A stretch of DNA of 64,000 bases from Streptomyces sp. ACA25 (GCF_028200735.1 NZ_JAQKPV010000008.1:186001-250000), one strand, 5' to 3'; numbered from the stretch's first letter, positions 45,343 to 57,900 are shown. Made by a program: numbers and translations. The notes: generated by a model from the letters alone, not told the origin.

Positions 45343-46107
45343 TCAGGAACTGTCGGGGCGCAGCATCGGCGGGTTCAGCAGGGTCGCTCCGCCCGCTCTG
45401 AACAACTGGGCGGGGCGACCGCCCTGCCGCGTGGTGGTGCCTCCGGCGGGCACCAGGAACCCCGGGGTCCCGGTGACCTTGCGGTGGAAGTTCCGCGGGT
45501 CGAGGGAGACCCCCCAGACCGCTTCGTAGACCCGGCGGAGCTCGCCGACGGTGAACTCCGCCGGGCAGAAGGCGGCAGCCAGGGACGAGTACTCGATCTT
45601 CGACCGGGCACGTTCCACACCGTCGAGAAGGATGCGGGCGTGGTCGAAGGACAGCGGACCCGTCGGGCCGTCCGCCGTGGCGCTGTCCTCGCCGCTGCGG
45701 TCCCGGAGCAGCCGGCTCACCGGCGCCCACTCGGCACTCCCGGCGTCACCACCGGCCGTCGGAGCCGGAAGATCCGGGGCGAGCACCAGGTGCGCGACGC
45801 TGACCACCCGCATGCGCGGATCGCGTTCCGGGTCCCCGTAGGTGGCGAGCTGTTCCAGGTGTGCGGCGGTGGGGCGGCTGCCCGATTCATGGGTCCGCAG
45901 CCCGGTCTCCTCGGCCAGCTCCCGCGCTGCCGCCGTCGAGAGATCCTCGTCCGCCCGGACGAACCCACCGGGCAGCGCCCACTGGCCCCTGAACGGCTCC
46001 TCGCCCCGGCGTACCACCAGCGCGCACAGCGCGTGCCGCCGCACCGTGAGCACGACCAGGTCGACGGTGACCGCGAACGGCGGGTAGGCAGACGGGTCGT
46101 AGGGCAT
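45343..46107 (-). CDS. NUDIX hydrolase-like transcriptional regulator (NrtR family)
   Basis: This 254-residue protein has an N-terminal NUDIX domain with the box [24 protein letters not shown] (23-residue pattern intact) and a C-terminal winged-helix part ([32 protein letters not shown]), which is the NrtR architecture. NrtR regulators sense ADP-ribose and repress NAD-salvage or sugar-catabolism genes. The intact NUDIX motif could mean residual hydrolase activity. No NAD genes are adjacent, so the target is not visible. The ATG start has no strong ribosome-binding site. Confidence 0.85.
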   Translation of the reverse strand: MPYDPSAYPPFAVTVDLVVLTVRRHALCALVVRRGEEPFRGQWALPGGFVRADEDLSTAAARELAEETGLRTHESGSRPTAAHLEQLATYGDPERDPRMRVVSVAHLVLAPDLPAPTAGGDAGSAEWAPVSRLLRDRSGEDSATADGPTGPLSFDHARILLDGVERARSKIEYSSLAAAFCPAEFTVGELRRVYEAVWGVSLDPRNFHRKVTGTPGFLVPAGGTTTRQGGRPAQLFRAGGATLLNPPMLRPDSS

Positions 46108-46114
46108 GCGGTGA

Positions 46115-47329
46115 TCATAGGCGCCCCGCGGAGTTCCTTCCGAGCCCTCGCAGAGCGCGCTGTCTGCGCATGCAGTGCCGCAGTGGCTCCGCCTCCAGGC
46201 CGTCGTTGAGCGCCTGATGCAGCAGCCGTGCGAAGACGTAGTCGGGGTCCGTCTCCACCGCCCTCCCGAGTGCGACCCGGGCCGCCGGCTCGTCCCCCAG
46301 GGACCAGGCGACCCAGCCCGCCAGAGTCAGCGGCGCGGCCGCATGCCCCCGGTACGCCTGCACACACCGGCGGGCGAGAGCCCGCCACAGCCGCAGCGCC
46401 TGCCGCGCCCGGGCACCCTCCATCCACTCCGCCGCCATGTCGCGGGTGGTCCGGTCCTGAAGCCCGAGAATCAGTGCGGCCGCCTCCGCCGAGGTGATCA
46501 GCGCGTCGTCGCGGGCGTCGTCGCGTTCCTGGGCCCCGCCGCCGGAGCGCGGGCCGGACGGCCGGGCATCCCGGCCGGCCCGCGGAGCGGCACCCCGGTG
46601 GAAGCGGCCGAGCAGCCGCTCAGCGAGCCGTAGCGTCTCGGCGCGCACGGCCGAGACGTCCCCGGCCGCTCCCAGCATTCTCGGCACCAGCGTGGCAGCG
46701 GCGGTGTCGAAGGCGTGGACCTGCCGCAACGCGGCGGGCCCTTCCAGAGGCGTGAGCCGCCGCTCCATGGCCTTCAGCGAACCCGCGACCCGGATCCCCG
46801 CGAAGGCGGCCGCCGCGGCCATCGGAGTGGTGCCGGGCGGGGGCAGCTCAGCGCCCGCGCCGGAGCAGCACTGCGGCCCCGGGCAGCAGTACGACCAGAA
46901 GCGGCTGCCGGACAGGTACAGCGCCTCGTACACCGGCAGGTCCCGCGCTCCGCAAGCGGTGCGCAACTGCTGGGCCAGCGGCCTCAGCCGTTCCATGGCG
47001 GCCTGCGCCTCTGCGGGGTCGCCCTCGCCCCCGCAGAGGTACACGACCGCCGCGTCGGGCCGCAGCCCGCGCGCCCGGCTTCCTTCGACGAGACAGCCGG
47101 CGAGCTGTTCGGCCGCTTCCGGCCAGTCGTCCGGCGTTTCCGGGATGCCGATCCTGATCCGGCCGCCCAGCCGGCCACGGGGGCCGTGCAGGCCGACCAG
47201 GACGACGGAGTCGTCGGGGTGGTAGCCGAGAAGATACGGAAGGGCATCGGCCAGCTCAGCGGGCCCGCGCAGGATCACGCGGCTGTCGGCGAGAGTGAGC
47301 TCCTGCGCGGAGTCGGTGTGTCGGGTCAT
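46115..47329 (-). CDS. DUF4192 domain-containing protein
   Basis: This protein of about 404 residues begins [47 protein letters not shown], the diagnostic start of DUF4192. The C-terminal third is TPR-like ([35 protein letters not shown]), and a Cys-rich insertion ([12 protein letters not shown]) lies near residue 155. Its function is unknown. An upstream in-frame ATG at 47389 would add 20 residues; neither start has a clear ribosome-binding site. It lies 7 bp upstream of the NrtR-like gene, so the two are probably cotranscribed. Confidence 0.8.
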   Translation of the reverse strand: MTRHTDSAQELTLADSRVILRGPAELADALPYLLGYHPDDSVVLVGLHGPRGRLGGRIRIGIPETPDDWPEAAEQLAGCLVEGSRARGLRPDAAVVYLCGGEGDPAEAQAAMERLRPLAQQLRTACGARDLPVYEALYLSGSRFWSYCCPGPQCCSGAGAELPPPGTTPMAAAAAFAGIRVAGSLKAMERRLTPLEGPAALRQVHAFDTAAATLVPRMLGAAGDVSAVRAETLRLAERLLGRFHRGAAPRAGRDARPSGPRSGGGAQERDDARDDALITSAEAAALILGLQDRTTRDMAAEWMEGARARQALRLWRALARRCVQAYRGHAAAPLTLAGWVAWSLGDEPAARVALGRAVETDPDYVFARLLHQALNDGLEAEPLRHCMRRQRALRGLGRNSAGRL

Positions 47330-47494
47330 GCGGACAGCGTTTCCCGGGCGCCCGGGAAACGGCCCGGTGTTGTCCACAGCCCTCGTCATTCCGTCAGCCG
47401 ATCATCCCGTCATTCTGTCTTTCCGTCTCATCCGTGACGGGTTTTCCCCAGCCGCGGTTCGCGCGGACCGGGGCTCATCGGCTTCCATGGGGTC

Positions 47495-49693
47495 ATGGAC
47501 CCCTCCCCCTCCCCCGGCGGCCCGCTCCACGGTCCCGCACCCTCCGGGCTCCGCACGGCGGCCGATACCGTGCTGGCCCAGCTCGTCGGAGCGGCACCGG
47601 GCGGTGCCGTTCTCCGCGAGGACCAGTGGCGGGCCATCGAGGCCCTGGTCAGGGAACGTCGGCGCACCCTGGTGGTCCAGCGCACCGGCTGGGGCAAGTC
47701 CGCGGTGTACTTCGTCGCGACCGCGCTGTTGCGCGAGCAGGGCAGCGGGCCGACGGTGATCATCTCCCCCCTGCTGGCGCTGATGCGCAACCAGATCGAG
47801 GCCGCGGAGAAGGCAGGGATCCACGCCCGCACGATCAATTCGGCGAACCAGGAGGACTGGGAGCGCGTCCGCCAGGAGGTCGCCGACGGGGCGGTGGACG
47901 TCCTTCTGGTGAGCCCGGAGCGGCTCAACAACCCGGGTTTCCGCGACGAGGTACTGCCTCGGCTCACGGCCGCCGCCGGACTCCTCGTGGTTGACGAGGC
48001 GCACTGCATCTCCGACTGGGGCCACGACTTCCGTCCCGACTACCGCAGGCTGCGCACCATCCTGGGTGAGCTGCCCGAAGGCATTCCGGTGCTCGCCACC
48101 ACGGCGACGGCCAACGCCCGGGTGACCGCCGATGTCGCGGAGCAGCTCGGCACCGGCGGTGACGGAGCCGATGCCCTGGTGCTGCGCGGCCCGCTGGACC
48201 GGGAGAGCCTGAGCCTGTCGGTGCTGCGGCTGCCCGACGCCGCGCACCGGCTGGCCTGGCTCGTAGGCAATCTCGACAGGCTCCCGGGCTCCGGCATCAT
48301 CTACACCCTCACGGTGGCCGCGGCCGAAGAGGTCGCCACCTACCTGCGGGACCGCGGGCACCCCGTTCTCTCGTACACCGGGCGGACGGAGAACGCCGAC
48401 CGGGAAGCGGCGGAGTCCGACCTGCTGGCCAACCGGGTGAAGGCCCTGGTGGCCACCTCCGCCCTGGGCATGGGCTTCGACAAGCCGGACCTCGGCTTCG
48501 TCGTGCACCTGGGCTCGCCCTCCTCCCCCATCGCCTACTACCAGCAGGTCGGCAGGGCGGGCCGCGGCGTGCGGCACGCGGACGTGCTGCTGCTGCCCGG
48601 CCCGGAGGACGAAGCCATCTGGCGCTACTTCGCCTCACTGGCGTTCCCTCCCGAGGAACAGGTGCGGCGTACCCTCCAGGTGCTCGCCGACGCCGGCCGG
48701 CCGCTCTCGCTGCCCGCCCTCGAGCCACAGGTGGACCTCCGGCGCTCCCGCCTGGAGACCATGCTGAAAGTCCTCGACGTGGACGGCGCGGTGCGCCGGG
48801 TCCCGGGCGGCTGGACGGCCACCGGACAGCCGTGGAGCTACGACGCGGACCGCTACGCCTGGGTCGCGCGGCAGCGGGAGGCGGAGCAGCAGGCGATGCG
48901 GGAGTACGCGGCCACCTCCGAGTGCAGGATGGAGTTCCTCCGCCGCCAGCTGGACGACCCGGAGGCAGCCGCCTGCGGGCGGTGCGACAACTGCGCCGGG
49001 GCGCGGTTCACCGGCGAGGTGGCCCCGGACGCCCTCCAGTCGGCGCGGGGCGAGCTGGGCAGGCCGGGGGTGCCGGTGGAGCCGCGCCGGATGTGGCCGA
49101 CCGGGCTGCCCTCGGTCGGCGTCGAGCTGAAGGGCAGAATTCCGGCGGGTGAGCAGGCGGCCCCGGGACGCGCCCTGGGCCGGCTCACGGACATCGGCTG
49201 GGGCAACCGGCTCCGTCCGCTCCTCGCCCCGCAGACCCCCGACGGTCCGGTGCCCGGCGATGTCCTCGACGCCGTGGTGACGGTTCTCAGCGACTGGGCG
49301 AAAGGACCGGGCGGCTGGGCGTCCGGTGATCCGGAGGCCGTCCCCCGGCCCGTCGGCGTGGTCACCGTCGCTTCCCGGTCCCGTCCGCAGCTGGTGCGTT
49401 CGCTCGGCGAGCGGATCGCGGAAGTCGGCCGGATGCCCCTGCTGGGGGCGGTGGTCCCGGCCACCGACGACCCGCTGCCTCCGCGCAGCAACAGCGCTCA
49501 GCGGCTGCGGGCGCTCCACGGGACGCTGACCCTCGCCCCGGAGCTTTCCGAGGCATTGCGGGGCGCGAGCGGGCCGGTTCTTCTCGTTGACGACTTCACG
49601 GAGTCGGGCTGGACCCTGGCGGTGGCCGCGCGGCTGCTGCGCTCCGCGGGCGCCGGCGCAGTGCTTCCACTGGTGCTGGCGGTGCAGGGCTGA
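47495..49693 (+). CDS. RecQ-like ATP-dependent DNA helicase fused to phosphoribosyltransferase-like domain
   Basis: The protein has 732 residues. The RecA-like helicase core has Walker A RTGWGKS (63-69) and a DEAH box in VVDEAHCISDWGHDFRPDYR, followed by the RecQ zinc-binding domain with Cys477, Cys494, Cys497 and Cys500. No recognisable RQC winged-helix or HRDC domain follows. Instead residues about 600-732 end in VLLVDDFTESGWTLAVAARLL, which resembles the PRPP-binding loop of phosphoribosyltransferases. The N-terminal part should unwind DNA 3'-5' in repair or recombination. The C-terminal module's role is unknown. It is convergent with rnhB. Confidence 0.87.
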   Translation: MDPSPSPGGPLHGPAPSGLRTAADTVLAQLVGAAPGGAVLREDQWRAIEALVRERRRTLVVQRTGWGKSAVYFVATALLREQGSGPTVIISPLLALMRNQIEAAEKAGIHARTINSANQEDWERVRQEVADGAVDVLLVSPERLNNPGFRDEVLPRLTAAAGLLVVDEAHCISDWGHDFRPDYRRLRTILGELPEGIPVLATTATANARVTADVAEQLGTGGDGADALVLRGPLDRESLSLSVLRLPDAAHRLAWLVGNLDRLPGSGIIYTLTVAAAEEVATYLRDRGHPVLSYTGRTENADREAAESDLLANRVKALVATSALGMGFDKPDLGFVVHLGSPSSPIAYYQQVGRAGRGVRHADVLLLPGPEDEAIWRYFASLAFPPEEQVRRTLQVLADAGRPLSLPALEPQVDLRRSRLETMLKVLDVDGAVRRVPGGWTATGQPWSYDADRYAWVARQREAEQQAMREYAATSECRMEFLRRQLDDPEAAACGRCDNCAGARFTGEVAPDALQSARGELGRPGVPVEPRRMWPTGLPSVGVELKGRIPAGEQAAPGRALGRLTDIGWGNRLRPLLAPQTPDGPVPGDVLDAVVTVLSDWAKGPGGWASGDPEAVPRPVGVVTVASRSRPQLVRSLGERIAEVGRMPLLGAVVPATDDPLPPRSNSAQRLRALHGTLTLAPELSEALRGASGPVLLVDDFTESGWTLAVAARLLRSAGAGAVLPLVLAVQG

Positions 49694-49721
49694 CCGGGCA
49701 GCCGAGCTGAGCCGGGCGGCT

Positions 49722-50429
49722 TCAGAACATACCGAGCTGCCCGGCCGCCTCCAACGGGCCCGGTCCGGCGGCGGCCTCGCGGTGGGAGGGCTTCTTGAGA
49801 TGCCGCCAGCGGGGCAGCGCGTCCAGGTACGACCAGGACATCCGGTGGTGCGGGGTCGGGCCCCGTTCCTCGAGCGCCGCGCGGTGCACCGGAGCGGGAT
49901 AGCCCGCGTTGCTGTCGAAGGCGAACTCCGGGTGATCGGCCGCGAGCGCGGCCAGCATCGCGTCGCGCCGTACCTTGGCGAGCACGGAGGCCGCGGCCAC
50001 CGACACACAGGACATGTCGCCCTTGATGACGGTGCGCACCCGCCACGGAGCTCCGAGATAGTCGTGCTTGCCGTCCAGGATGACGGCATCCGGGCGCTCC
50101 GGAAGCCCCTCCAGAGCCCGGACCGCGGCCAGCCGGAGCGCGGCGGTCATACCGAGGGCGTCGATCTCCTGCGGTGAGGCGTGCCCCAGCGCGTGAGCGG
50201 TCACCCAGCCGGTCAGCTCTTCCGCGAGCGCGGTGCGGCGCGCCGGAGTGAGCAACTTCGAATCGGTGAGGCCCTCGGGCGGCCGGCGCAGGCCGGTGAC
50301 AGCCGCGCAGACGGTGACCGGGCCCGCCCAGGCACCGCGGCCCACCTCGTCGACCCCGGCGATCAGACGGGCGCCGGTGGTGGCGCGGAGCGAGCGTTCG
50401 ACGCGGTGCGTGGGTGATTCGGGAGGCAT
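49722..50429 (-). CDS. rnhB: ribonuclease HII
   Basis: This 235-residue type 2 RNase H removes RNA from RNA/DNA hybrids and single ribonucleotides from DNA. Catalytic motifs are [12 protein letters not shown] (Asp, Glu), [11 protein letters not shown] (Asp) and [16 protein letters not shown]. The C-terminal region ends [27 protein letters not shown] 50429 ([15 protein letters not shown]) is the likely start; GTG at 50441 would add four residues. It lies close to the histidine phosphatase gene (45 bp) and may share its transcript. It fits the genome-maintenance theme of this part of the window. Confidence 0.93.
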   Translation of the reverse strand: MPPESPTHRVERSLRATTGARLIAGVDEVGRGAWAGPVTVCAAVTGLRRPPEGLTDSKLLTPARRTALAEELTGWVTAHALGHASPQEIDALGMTAALRLAAVRALEGLPERPDAVILDGKHDYLGAPWRVRTVIKGDMSCVSVAAASVLAKVRRDAMLAALAADHPEFAFDSNAGYPAPVHRAALEERGPTPHHRMSWSYLDALPRWRHLKKPSHREAAAGPGPLEAAGQLGMF

Positions 50430-50474
50430 GGCACCGCCCACCCTACGCGCGCGGCGCTCCCCCGCCCCGGCGGG

Positions 50475-51182
50475 CTACCCGGAGTTCGCGTTCCGGCCCG
50501 ACAGACTCCGGGTGTGCGAGGCGTGCCAGCCCTCGAAGGGTGGCGGTGGAACGTGCCAGTGCTCGAAAGGCCTGTCCAGGTGGTAGCGGCCGTCGGGGCC
50601 GAGCAGCAGTTCTCTCGTCTCACCGTTGGCCGGGTTGGACAGCGACTCGAATTCCGCGACCGTCCAGTGCAGCCAGCGCATGCAGAACAGGCGCATCGTC
50701 AGGCCGTGTGTCACCAGCAGCACGTTGGGCGGGTGGTCCGGAGCGTCGAAGCTGCGCCAGAGGCTCTCGAGGAAGGCGCCCACCCGGTCGTAGACATCGG
50801 CCCCGGACTCCCCGTCCACGAACCGGTAGAAGAAGTGGCCATAGGCGTCCCTGGCGAGCTTCTGCTGCCGCACGTGCTCCGGGTCCTGCCAGTTGCCCCA
50901 GTCCTGTTCCCGCAGCCGCGGCTCCTCGCGCGCCCGGACCCGGGAGGGGTCGAGACGCAACGCCAGGAACGTCTGATGGGTACGCCGGTACGGTGAGACG
51001 TACGCTGAGACGGGCTCCCGCCCGAAGACGCCGCGCAGCCGGTCCCCCGCCCTCTCCGCCTGCCGCCGGCCCCGCTCCGTCAGCTGCAGCGCATGATCGG
51101 GCACGCGTTCGTACACCGAGTCGTCAATGTTCCCCTCGGACTCGCCGTGCCGGATGAGAACAATGCGCCGTGGCCGTGCCAT
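50475..51182 (-). CDS. histidine phosphatase superfamily protein
   Basis: This 235-residue phosphoglycerate-mutase-fold protein has the phospho-acceptor His in IVLIRHGESEGN and the second His in LLVTHGLTMRL. The catalytic arginine pair includes SPYRRTHQT. Members dephosphorylate small molecules or proteins; the substrate here is unknown. The C-terminus is Ser/Arg-rich. It is cotranscribed, or nearly so, with rnhB and lies downstream of the DUF4937-type gene. The start is ATG 51182. Confidence 0.88.
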   Translation of the reverse strand: MARPRRIVLIRHGESEGNIDDSVYERVPDHALQLTERGRRQAERAGDRLRGVFGREPVSAYVSPYRRTHQTFLALRLDPSRVRAREEPRLREQDWGNWQDPEHVRQQKLARDAYGHFFYRFVDGESGADVYDRVGAFLESLWRSFDAPDHPPNVLLVTHGLTMRLFCMRWLHWTVAEFESLSNPANGETRELLLGPDGRYHLDRPFEHWHVPPPPFEGWHASHTRSLSGRNANSG

Positions 51183-51219
51183 GCGTCCACCCTAACGACC
51201 CCTGGCGCGGAGCGGCGGC

Positions 51220-51828
51220 TCACACCGTCCAGGCCGGTTCGACATCGACCACGGCGCCCGTGATCGAGGCCACGTCGGCTCCGGTCTGCGCCCTCAGTGC
51301 CAGCCGCTCCACCCGCTCGGTGCGGTACTTGGCCCGTTCGGCAGCCGAATCCCACATCGAGAGCACCAGGAACTCCCGCTCCCGCTCGGCCTCCGCGAAC
51401 ACTCCGCGGAGCATCCCCGGAGAACCGGCCATCGCCGGGTTCCACACCTTCTCCTGCATCAGGGCGAAGTGCTCGGTCCGCTCCTCGCGCACCCGGCAGT
51501 GCGCCACCCGCAGCAGGTCCGCGTCGTGGAACCGGGGCTCGAAGCCGGTCTTCACATCGAAGCGATAGTCGAACAACCGTGCCTGCATGTCCTGATACGT
51601 ACCGGACTGGGAGGCGGCGAGCCGGTCATGGGAGCGGGCCATGAAGGAGTCGTACAACGCCCGGCTCTCCCAGAAGGAGAACAGATGGACGGCTCCTCGC
51701 TCCGAACGGCTCCAGCCTCCGCCCTGACCCCGGAAACCGGGCTCGCCCGGCAAGCCTGCCCACTTCCGCTGCCCCCGCTCGAAACCGCCTCGGTCAACGA
51801 CGCTGCACCGTATCCACTTGACCAGCAC
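51220..51828 (-). CDS. YdbC/DUF4937 family protein
   Basis: This 202-residue protein from GTG 51828 (VLVKWIRCSVVDRGGFERGQRKW) has dimeric alpha-beta-barrel-like halves (EPGFRGQGGGWSRSERGAVHLFSFWESRALYDSF and LRVAHCRVREERTEHFALMQEKVW) and an N-terminal motif typical of the DUF4937/YdbC group. A haem-oxygenase-like or small-ligand role is possible, but no catalytic motif is evident. The frame extends to 51876 without a typical start. It lies between the SDR-like gene and the histidine phosphatase, all on the minus strand. Confidence 0.72.
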   Translation of the reverse strand: MLVKWIRCSVVDRGGFERGQRKWAGLPGEPGFRGQGGGWSRSERGAVHLFSFWESRALYDSFMARSHDRLAASQSGTYQDMQARLFDYRFDVKTGFEPRFHDADLLRVAHCRVREERTEHFALMQEKVWNPAMAGSPGMLRGVFAEAEREREFLVLSMWDSAAERAKYRTERVERLALRAQTGADVASITGAVVDVEPAWTV

Positions 51829-51912
51829 CGCGCCATCGTACGGCCAGTTCACCCCCTCCGCGTGCACTCCCCGCAACCTGGACGCGGCCGAACCCGTTTC
51901 CGGCAGGATCCG

Positions 51913-52674
51913 TCACCGGGCGAGGTACTCCTCGAAGGTGATGCGGCCCACCGCCCGCTCCGGTACGGTCAGCGCCCCGTCCCGGAGCGCCCGGGAAGCC
52001 TTGCCCGGCAGCACCACGGGGACCACGGGCCGGCGTCGGCCGTGCGCGCTCAGCACAGCGCGGGCCAAGTCCGTTCCCTCGCGCACCTCGGGCCCGGCCA
52101 GGTCGGGGACGCGCCCGGCGGGCGCCCCGGAGGCCAGCTCCACCAGCCGCTCGGCCACCTCCCGGACATCCACCGGCTGAAAGCACATGCCGCCGCCGGG
52201 GGCCAGGGCGACCGGCAGCAGGCGCTGCGCCGTCGTCAACCCGGCGAGGAGGTCGTGGAACTGCGTGGCCCGCAGAATCGTCCATGGCAGACCCGACTCC
52301 GCCACCACGCGCTCACACTCGTGCTTCGCCCGGTAGTAGAACATCGGCACCCGTTCGGTGCCCACGATCGAGATGTACACCAGATGCGGGCTGCCGGCCC
52401 GGCCCGCCGCCTCGACCAGGGTGCGGGTCGCCGTCACATCCTTGCCGGTCCTGGTTGTCGCACAGTGCACGATCGGCCCGGCGCCCCGGACGGCGTCATC
52501 GATGCCCTGTCCCGTCCGCAGATCCCCCACCGCCCACTCACAGGCGGCCCGGGAGCCGACGGGGCGCGGCCGCCTGCTGAGCACCCGCACCGGGCGCTCG
52601 TCCTGCATCAGCCGCCGCACCACCGCCCGGCCGAGCGTTCCGGTCCCCCCGGTCACCAGTGTCGGATCGTCCAT
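51913..52674 (-). CDS. NAD(P)-binding NmrA-type atypical SDR protein
   Basis: This 253-residue protein has the Rossmann nucleotide-binding loop TLVTGGTGTLGRAVVRRLM (GxxGxxG) at the N-terminus and NmrA-like features (VHCATTRTGKDVTATRTLVEAA, VYISIVGTERVPMFYYRAKHECE). No Tyr-x3-Lys pair at the classical SDR spacing is certain, although YYRAKHE provides Tyr and Lys. It is probably an NADP-binding sensor or oxidoreductase of unknown substrate. The start is ATG 52674 (MDDPTLVTGG); the longer frame to 52728 is less typical. It looks accessory compared with the core genes around it. Confidence 0.82.
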   Translation of the reverse strand: MDDPTLVTGGTGTLGRAVVRRLMQDERPVRVLSRRPRPVGSRAACEWAVGDLRTGQGIDDAVRGAGPIVHCATTRTGKDVTATRTLVEAAGRAGSPHLVYISIVGTERVPMFYYRAKHECERVVAESGLPWTILRATQFHDLLAGLTTAQRLLPVALAPGGGMCFQPVDVREVAERLVELASGAPAGRVPDLAGPEVREGTDLARAVLSAHGRRRPVVPVVLPGKASRALRDGALTVPERAVGRITFEEYLAR

Positions 52675-52930
52675 CGACGGCTCCCTGCCTTGCGTGCGGC
52701 CCGCCACGAGGCCCGGATGCGGCGGCACCGCCGTGGCCGGTGCCCGGCGGGCTCACGAACCACTGCGTTCAGTGTGGCAGCGGCAGCAGGGCCCCGCAGG
52801 TCCGGCGGGCCGGGAGCGTGACGGCGGCCGGTCCCGTCCGGAGAAGGACAGTCCACGGGGCAGGGGGCCGGCGCAGACCGACCGGGGAGGGCGTGCCAAG
52901 GGGCCGCGGCCTCCTTCGGTGCCCGCCCCC

Positions 52931-53803
52931 TCAGAGGGCGCTGCCGGGCGGCAGGGCGACCCGCCAGGCGCCTCGGGTCAGATCGAGCGTCGCCGTGCAG
53001 TCGACGTGCTCCGGCGGTTGTTCGCCGAGCTGCCACGGCTGCGGCAGAGCAGACAGCTCGATGGTCACCGAGGTTTCCGAAGCGGCAGCAACGACTCCGA
53101 TCCAGTGCGGGCTCTCGCCGATCAGCCGGCCCGTCGTCGTGACGTCCGGTTCAGGGATCACCACTGAGGAGGTCGCTCGGGCACCGGCGAGCGCAGAGCC
53201 GGCCAGCAGGGCCAGCAGGCGGTTCAGGATCGATGCGGGGACCGTCGGGTCCGCCGTCTCGACTGCCAGGTAACAGTCGTCATGCCCGGAATACCACAGG
53301 CCCGAGCCCTTGAGACGGGGCAGGACCGGCTCGTCGGTGGCAGCCGTGCCCATGATCAGGGCGATCTCATCGAGCCGCGCCGGACCCGGCACCGCCGGGA
53401 CATCGACCAGCGTCAGCTCGTAGGGCGACCAGCTGCCGTCCAGGAACCGCGGCAGGCTGTTGCGGTGCATCACCAGGATTTCGTCACCGAGTCCTGGCGT
53501 GCCGGAGGCCCATGCCCCGAGCGGATGAGCGGTGAAGTCGACCCCCTGTTCCGCCGCTATCAACGAGGGCCGCCACTGCTGGAGATCCTCGTGCAGAAAA
53601 CTGACTGTCGCCAGGTCCACGAGGAGGACCGTGTCGTTCGCCGAGCGCGAGAGCACATCGGTCAACTCGTCGGCCTGGGCCGCCGAAGCGCTGATCTGCC
53701 ACCACCCGTCGGTCTCGCACGCGGTGAAGCTCAGCGGGAACGGTGATCGATCCGTCCCGACACTGTTGGTGCGGAAGGCCCCGTCGTTCCCGACCTCGAT
53801 CAT
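52931..53803 (-). CDS. hypothetical protein (290 aa)
   Basis: The ORF starts MIEVGNDGAFRTNSVGTDR with AGGGGG upstream. Two parts of similar flavour are visible: residues 25-130 (WWQISASAAQADELTDVLSR, VLLVDLATVSFLHEDLQQW) and 130-290 (DEIALIMGTAATDEPVLPRLKGSG, ATLDLTRGAWRVALPPGSAL). There is no signal peptide, membrane segment or recognised catalytic motif, and no family could be assigned. Codon use is normal for the window. It lies between the SDR-like gene and the nrdJ terminator, transcribed leftwards. Confidence 0.65.
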   Translation of the reverse strand: MIEVGNDGAFRTNSVGTDRSPFPLSFTACETDGWWQISASAAQADELTDVLSRSANDTVLLVDLATVSFLHEDLQQWRPSLIAAEQGVDFTAHPLGAWASGTPGLGDEILVMHRNSLPRFLDGSWSPYELTLVDVPAVPGPARLDEIALIMGTAATDEPVLPRLKGSGLWYSGHDDCYLAVETADPTVPASILNRLLALLAGSALAGARATSSVVIPEPDVTTTGRLIGESPHWIGVVAAASETSVTIELSALPQPWQLGEQPPEHVDCTATLDLTRGAWRVALPPGSAL

Positions 53804-53950
53804 TGCCGCATCCCCCTGTGTGCTCGGATACCCGTTCCGGCCCGCACCGCTCATCAGCCGTCGGCGGCCGGGGCCGGCTTGCACCGAGGACGGCGAGACG
53901 GGGCTGAGCACGTCCGGCGCCACGAGCCGCTGCGTCGTCGGCTGACAGGG

Positions 53951-53990
53951 AGGTGGGGCAGCGGCACGATGTCGCGTCGCTGCCCCACCT
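53951..53990 (-). terminator. terminator hairpin after nrdJ
   Basis: The arms 53951-53963 and 53978-53990 pair perfectly over 13 bp. An outer ACAGG/CCTGT extension (53945-53949 with 53993-53997) lengthens the stem with a bulge. The hairpin is placed 34 bp beyond the nrdJ stop on the minus strand. Confidence 0.7.
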
Positions 53991-54030
53991 GTCCTGTGGC
54001 TGTCGTCCTACCCGTGGGCGGCCCCGGGCG

Positions 54031-56877
<2,847 letters not shown>

Positions 56878-56994
56878 GCCGCCTCCCTGTACGGGCGAAA
56901 ACGCCCTGCAGTGCCCCGCTTCATTCCCGGTGCACGATTTCTGTTCCGATGACCGGCCGCTGCGCCGCGGTCCGGTCAGCCCTGCCCGCCGCTG

Positions 56995-57456
56995 CTAGCC
57001 GGCGCTGTGCGGATGCCCCTCGCGCAGCTCCGTGACGGCGGCCTCGAAGTCCTCCAGCGAGTCGAACGCCCGGTAGACGGACGCGAACCGGAGGTACGCC
57101 ACGAGGTCCAGCTCCCGGAGCGGACCGAGTATGGCCAGGCCGACGTCGTGCGTGGACAGCTCGGCGCTCCCGGTGGCCCGCACCGCCTCCTCGACCCGCT
57201 GGCCGAGCTGAGCGAGTGCGTCCTCCGTGACCGGCCTGCCCTGGCACGCCTTGCGCACTCCCGAGATCACCTTGTCCCGGCTGAACGGTTCGGTGACCCC
57301 GCTCCGCTTGATCACCGTCAGTGCGGCTGTCTCCAGCGTGGTGAAGCGGCGGGAGCAGTTCGGGCACTGGCGGCGGCGGCGGATGGTGGCACCGTCATCG
57401 GCCGTTCGGCTGTCCACGACCCGGCTGTCGGAGTGCCGGCAGAAGGGGCAGTGCAT
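56995..57456 (-). CDS. nrdR: transcriptional repressor NrdR
   Basis: This 153-residue repressor of ribonucleotide reductase genes has an N-terminal zinc ribbon with Cys3 and Cys6 in [13 protein letters not shown] plus a second pair in [13 protein letters not shown]. An ATP-cone nucleotide-sensing domain follows (about residues 50-140; [24 protein letters not shown]), which senses dATP/ATP. The start ATG 57456 gives the standard length. It is divergent from lexA, sharing an intergenic region with two candidate NrdR boxes (57577-57625) and the LexA box, so dNTP supply and the SOS response are controlled from the same region. Confidence 0.96.
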   Translation of the reverse strand: MHCPFCRHSDSRVVDSRTADDGATIRRRRQCPNCSRRFTTLETAALTVIKRSGVTEPFSRDKVISGVRKACQGRPVTEDALAQLGQRVEEAVRATGSAELSTHDVGLAILGPLRELDLVAYLRFASVYRAFDSLEDFEAAVTELREGHPHSAG

Positions 57457-57576
57457 CGCTTCCGCCCTCCTCGGGCCTGGTGATCGTGGCGTCCGTGACC
57501 CCGCCCGAACGCGCCGTGGCGAGCCCTGCGAGGTGGTCACCAGCATAGGCGATACCCGACCCCCGGAAGGAGCCGG

Positions 57577-57625
57577 GACCACAATCTGTGGGCGACCAGA
57601 GGACATCTAACCACTAGATCTAGGG
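57577..57625 (-). promoter_or_regulatory. paired NrdR boxes upstream of nrdR
   Basis: Two 16-bp NrdR-box-like palindromes, 57577-57592 (core CCACA-GAT-TGTGG) and 57610-57625 (core CTAGATCTAG), start 33 bp apart, about three helical turns on the same face. They lie 120-170 bp upstream of nrdR. This dual-box arrangement is the known mode of NrdR repression (established for Streptomyces). Confidence 0.75.
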
Positions 57626-57823
57626 TTGCTTCGACCGGATGGCCGTACGGCGTGTCGCGTCGGCAGCCGGCCGGCCGGCCCTGCGCGGGCCACCCCGGCG
57701 CCACCCTCGGGGGAGCTTACGGAGGCCCTGCCGGAGGCCGCGCGGCAGCACCGGCCCACGCCGCGGCGGGGAGTCCCATACACCCGGAGAGCCAATCCGG
57801 TCAGCCGATCAGTAATATTTCAC

Positions 57824-57839
57824 TCGAACGTGTGTTTGG
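57824..57839 (+). promoter_or_regulatory. LexA (SOS) box of lexA
   Basis: TCGAACGTGTGTTTGG matches the actinobacterial SOS box CGAAC-N4-GTTYG. It lies 62 bp upstream of the lexA start codon and indicates autorepression. Confidence 0.85.
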
Positions 57840-57900
57840 CGCAACCTTTCGATACCAACTACCGTTGTGTGACCAGGGAGTACCACGTGAGAGGGGCGTC

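Larger units (their letters stand above)
57457..57900. other. nrdR-lexA divergent regulatory region
   Basis: These 444 bp hold the nrdR boxes (57577-57625), the LexA box (57824-57839) and the promoters of both genes. The middle part (57630-57780) is GC-rich with no recognised site, and no gene was found. Confidence 0.5.
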
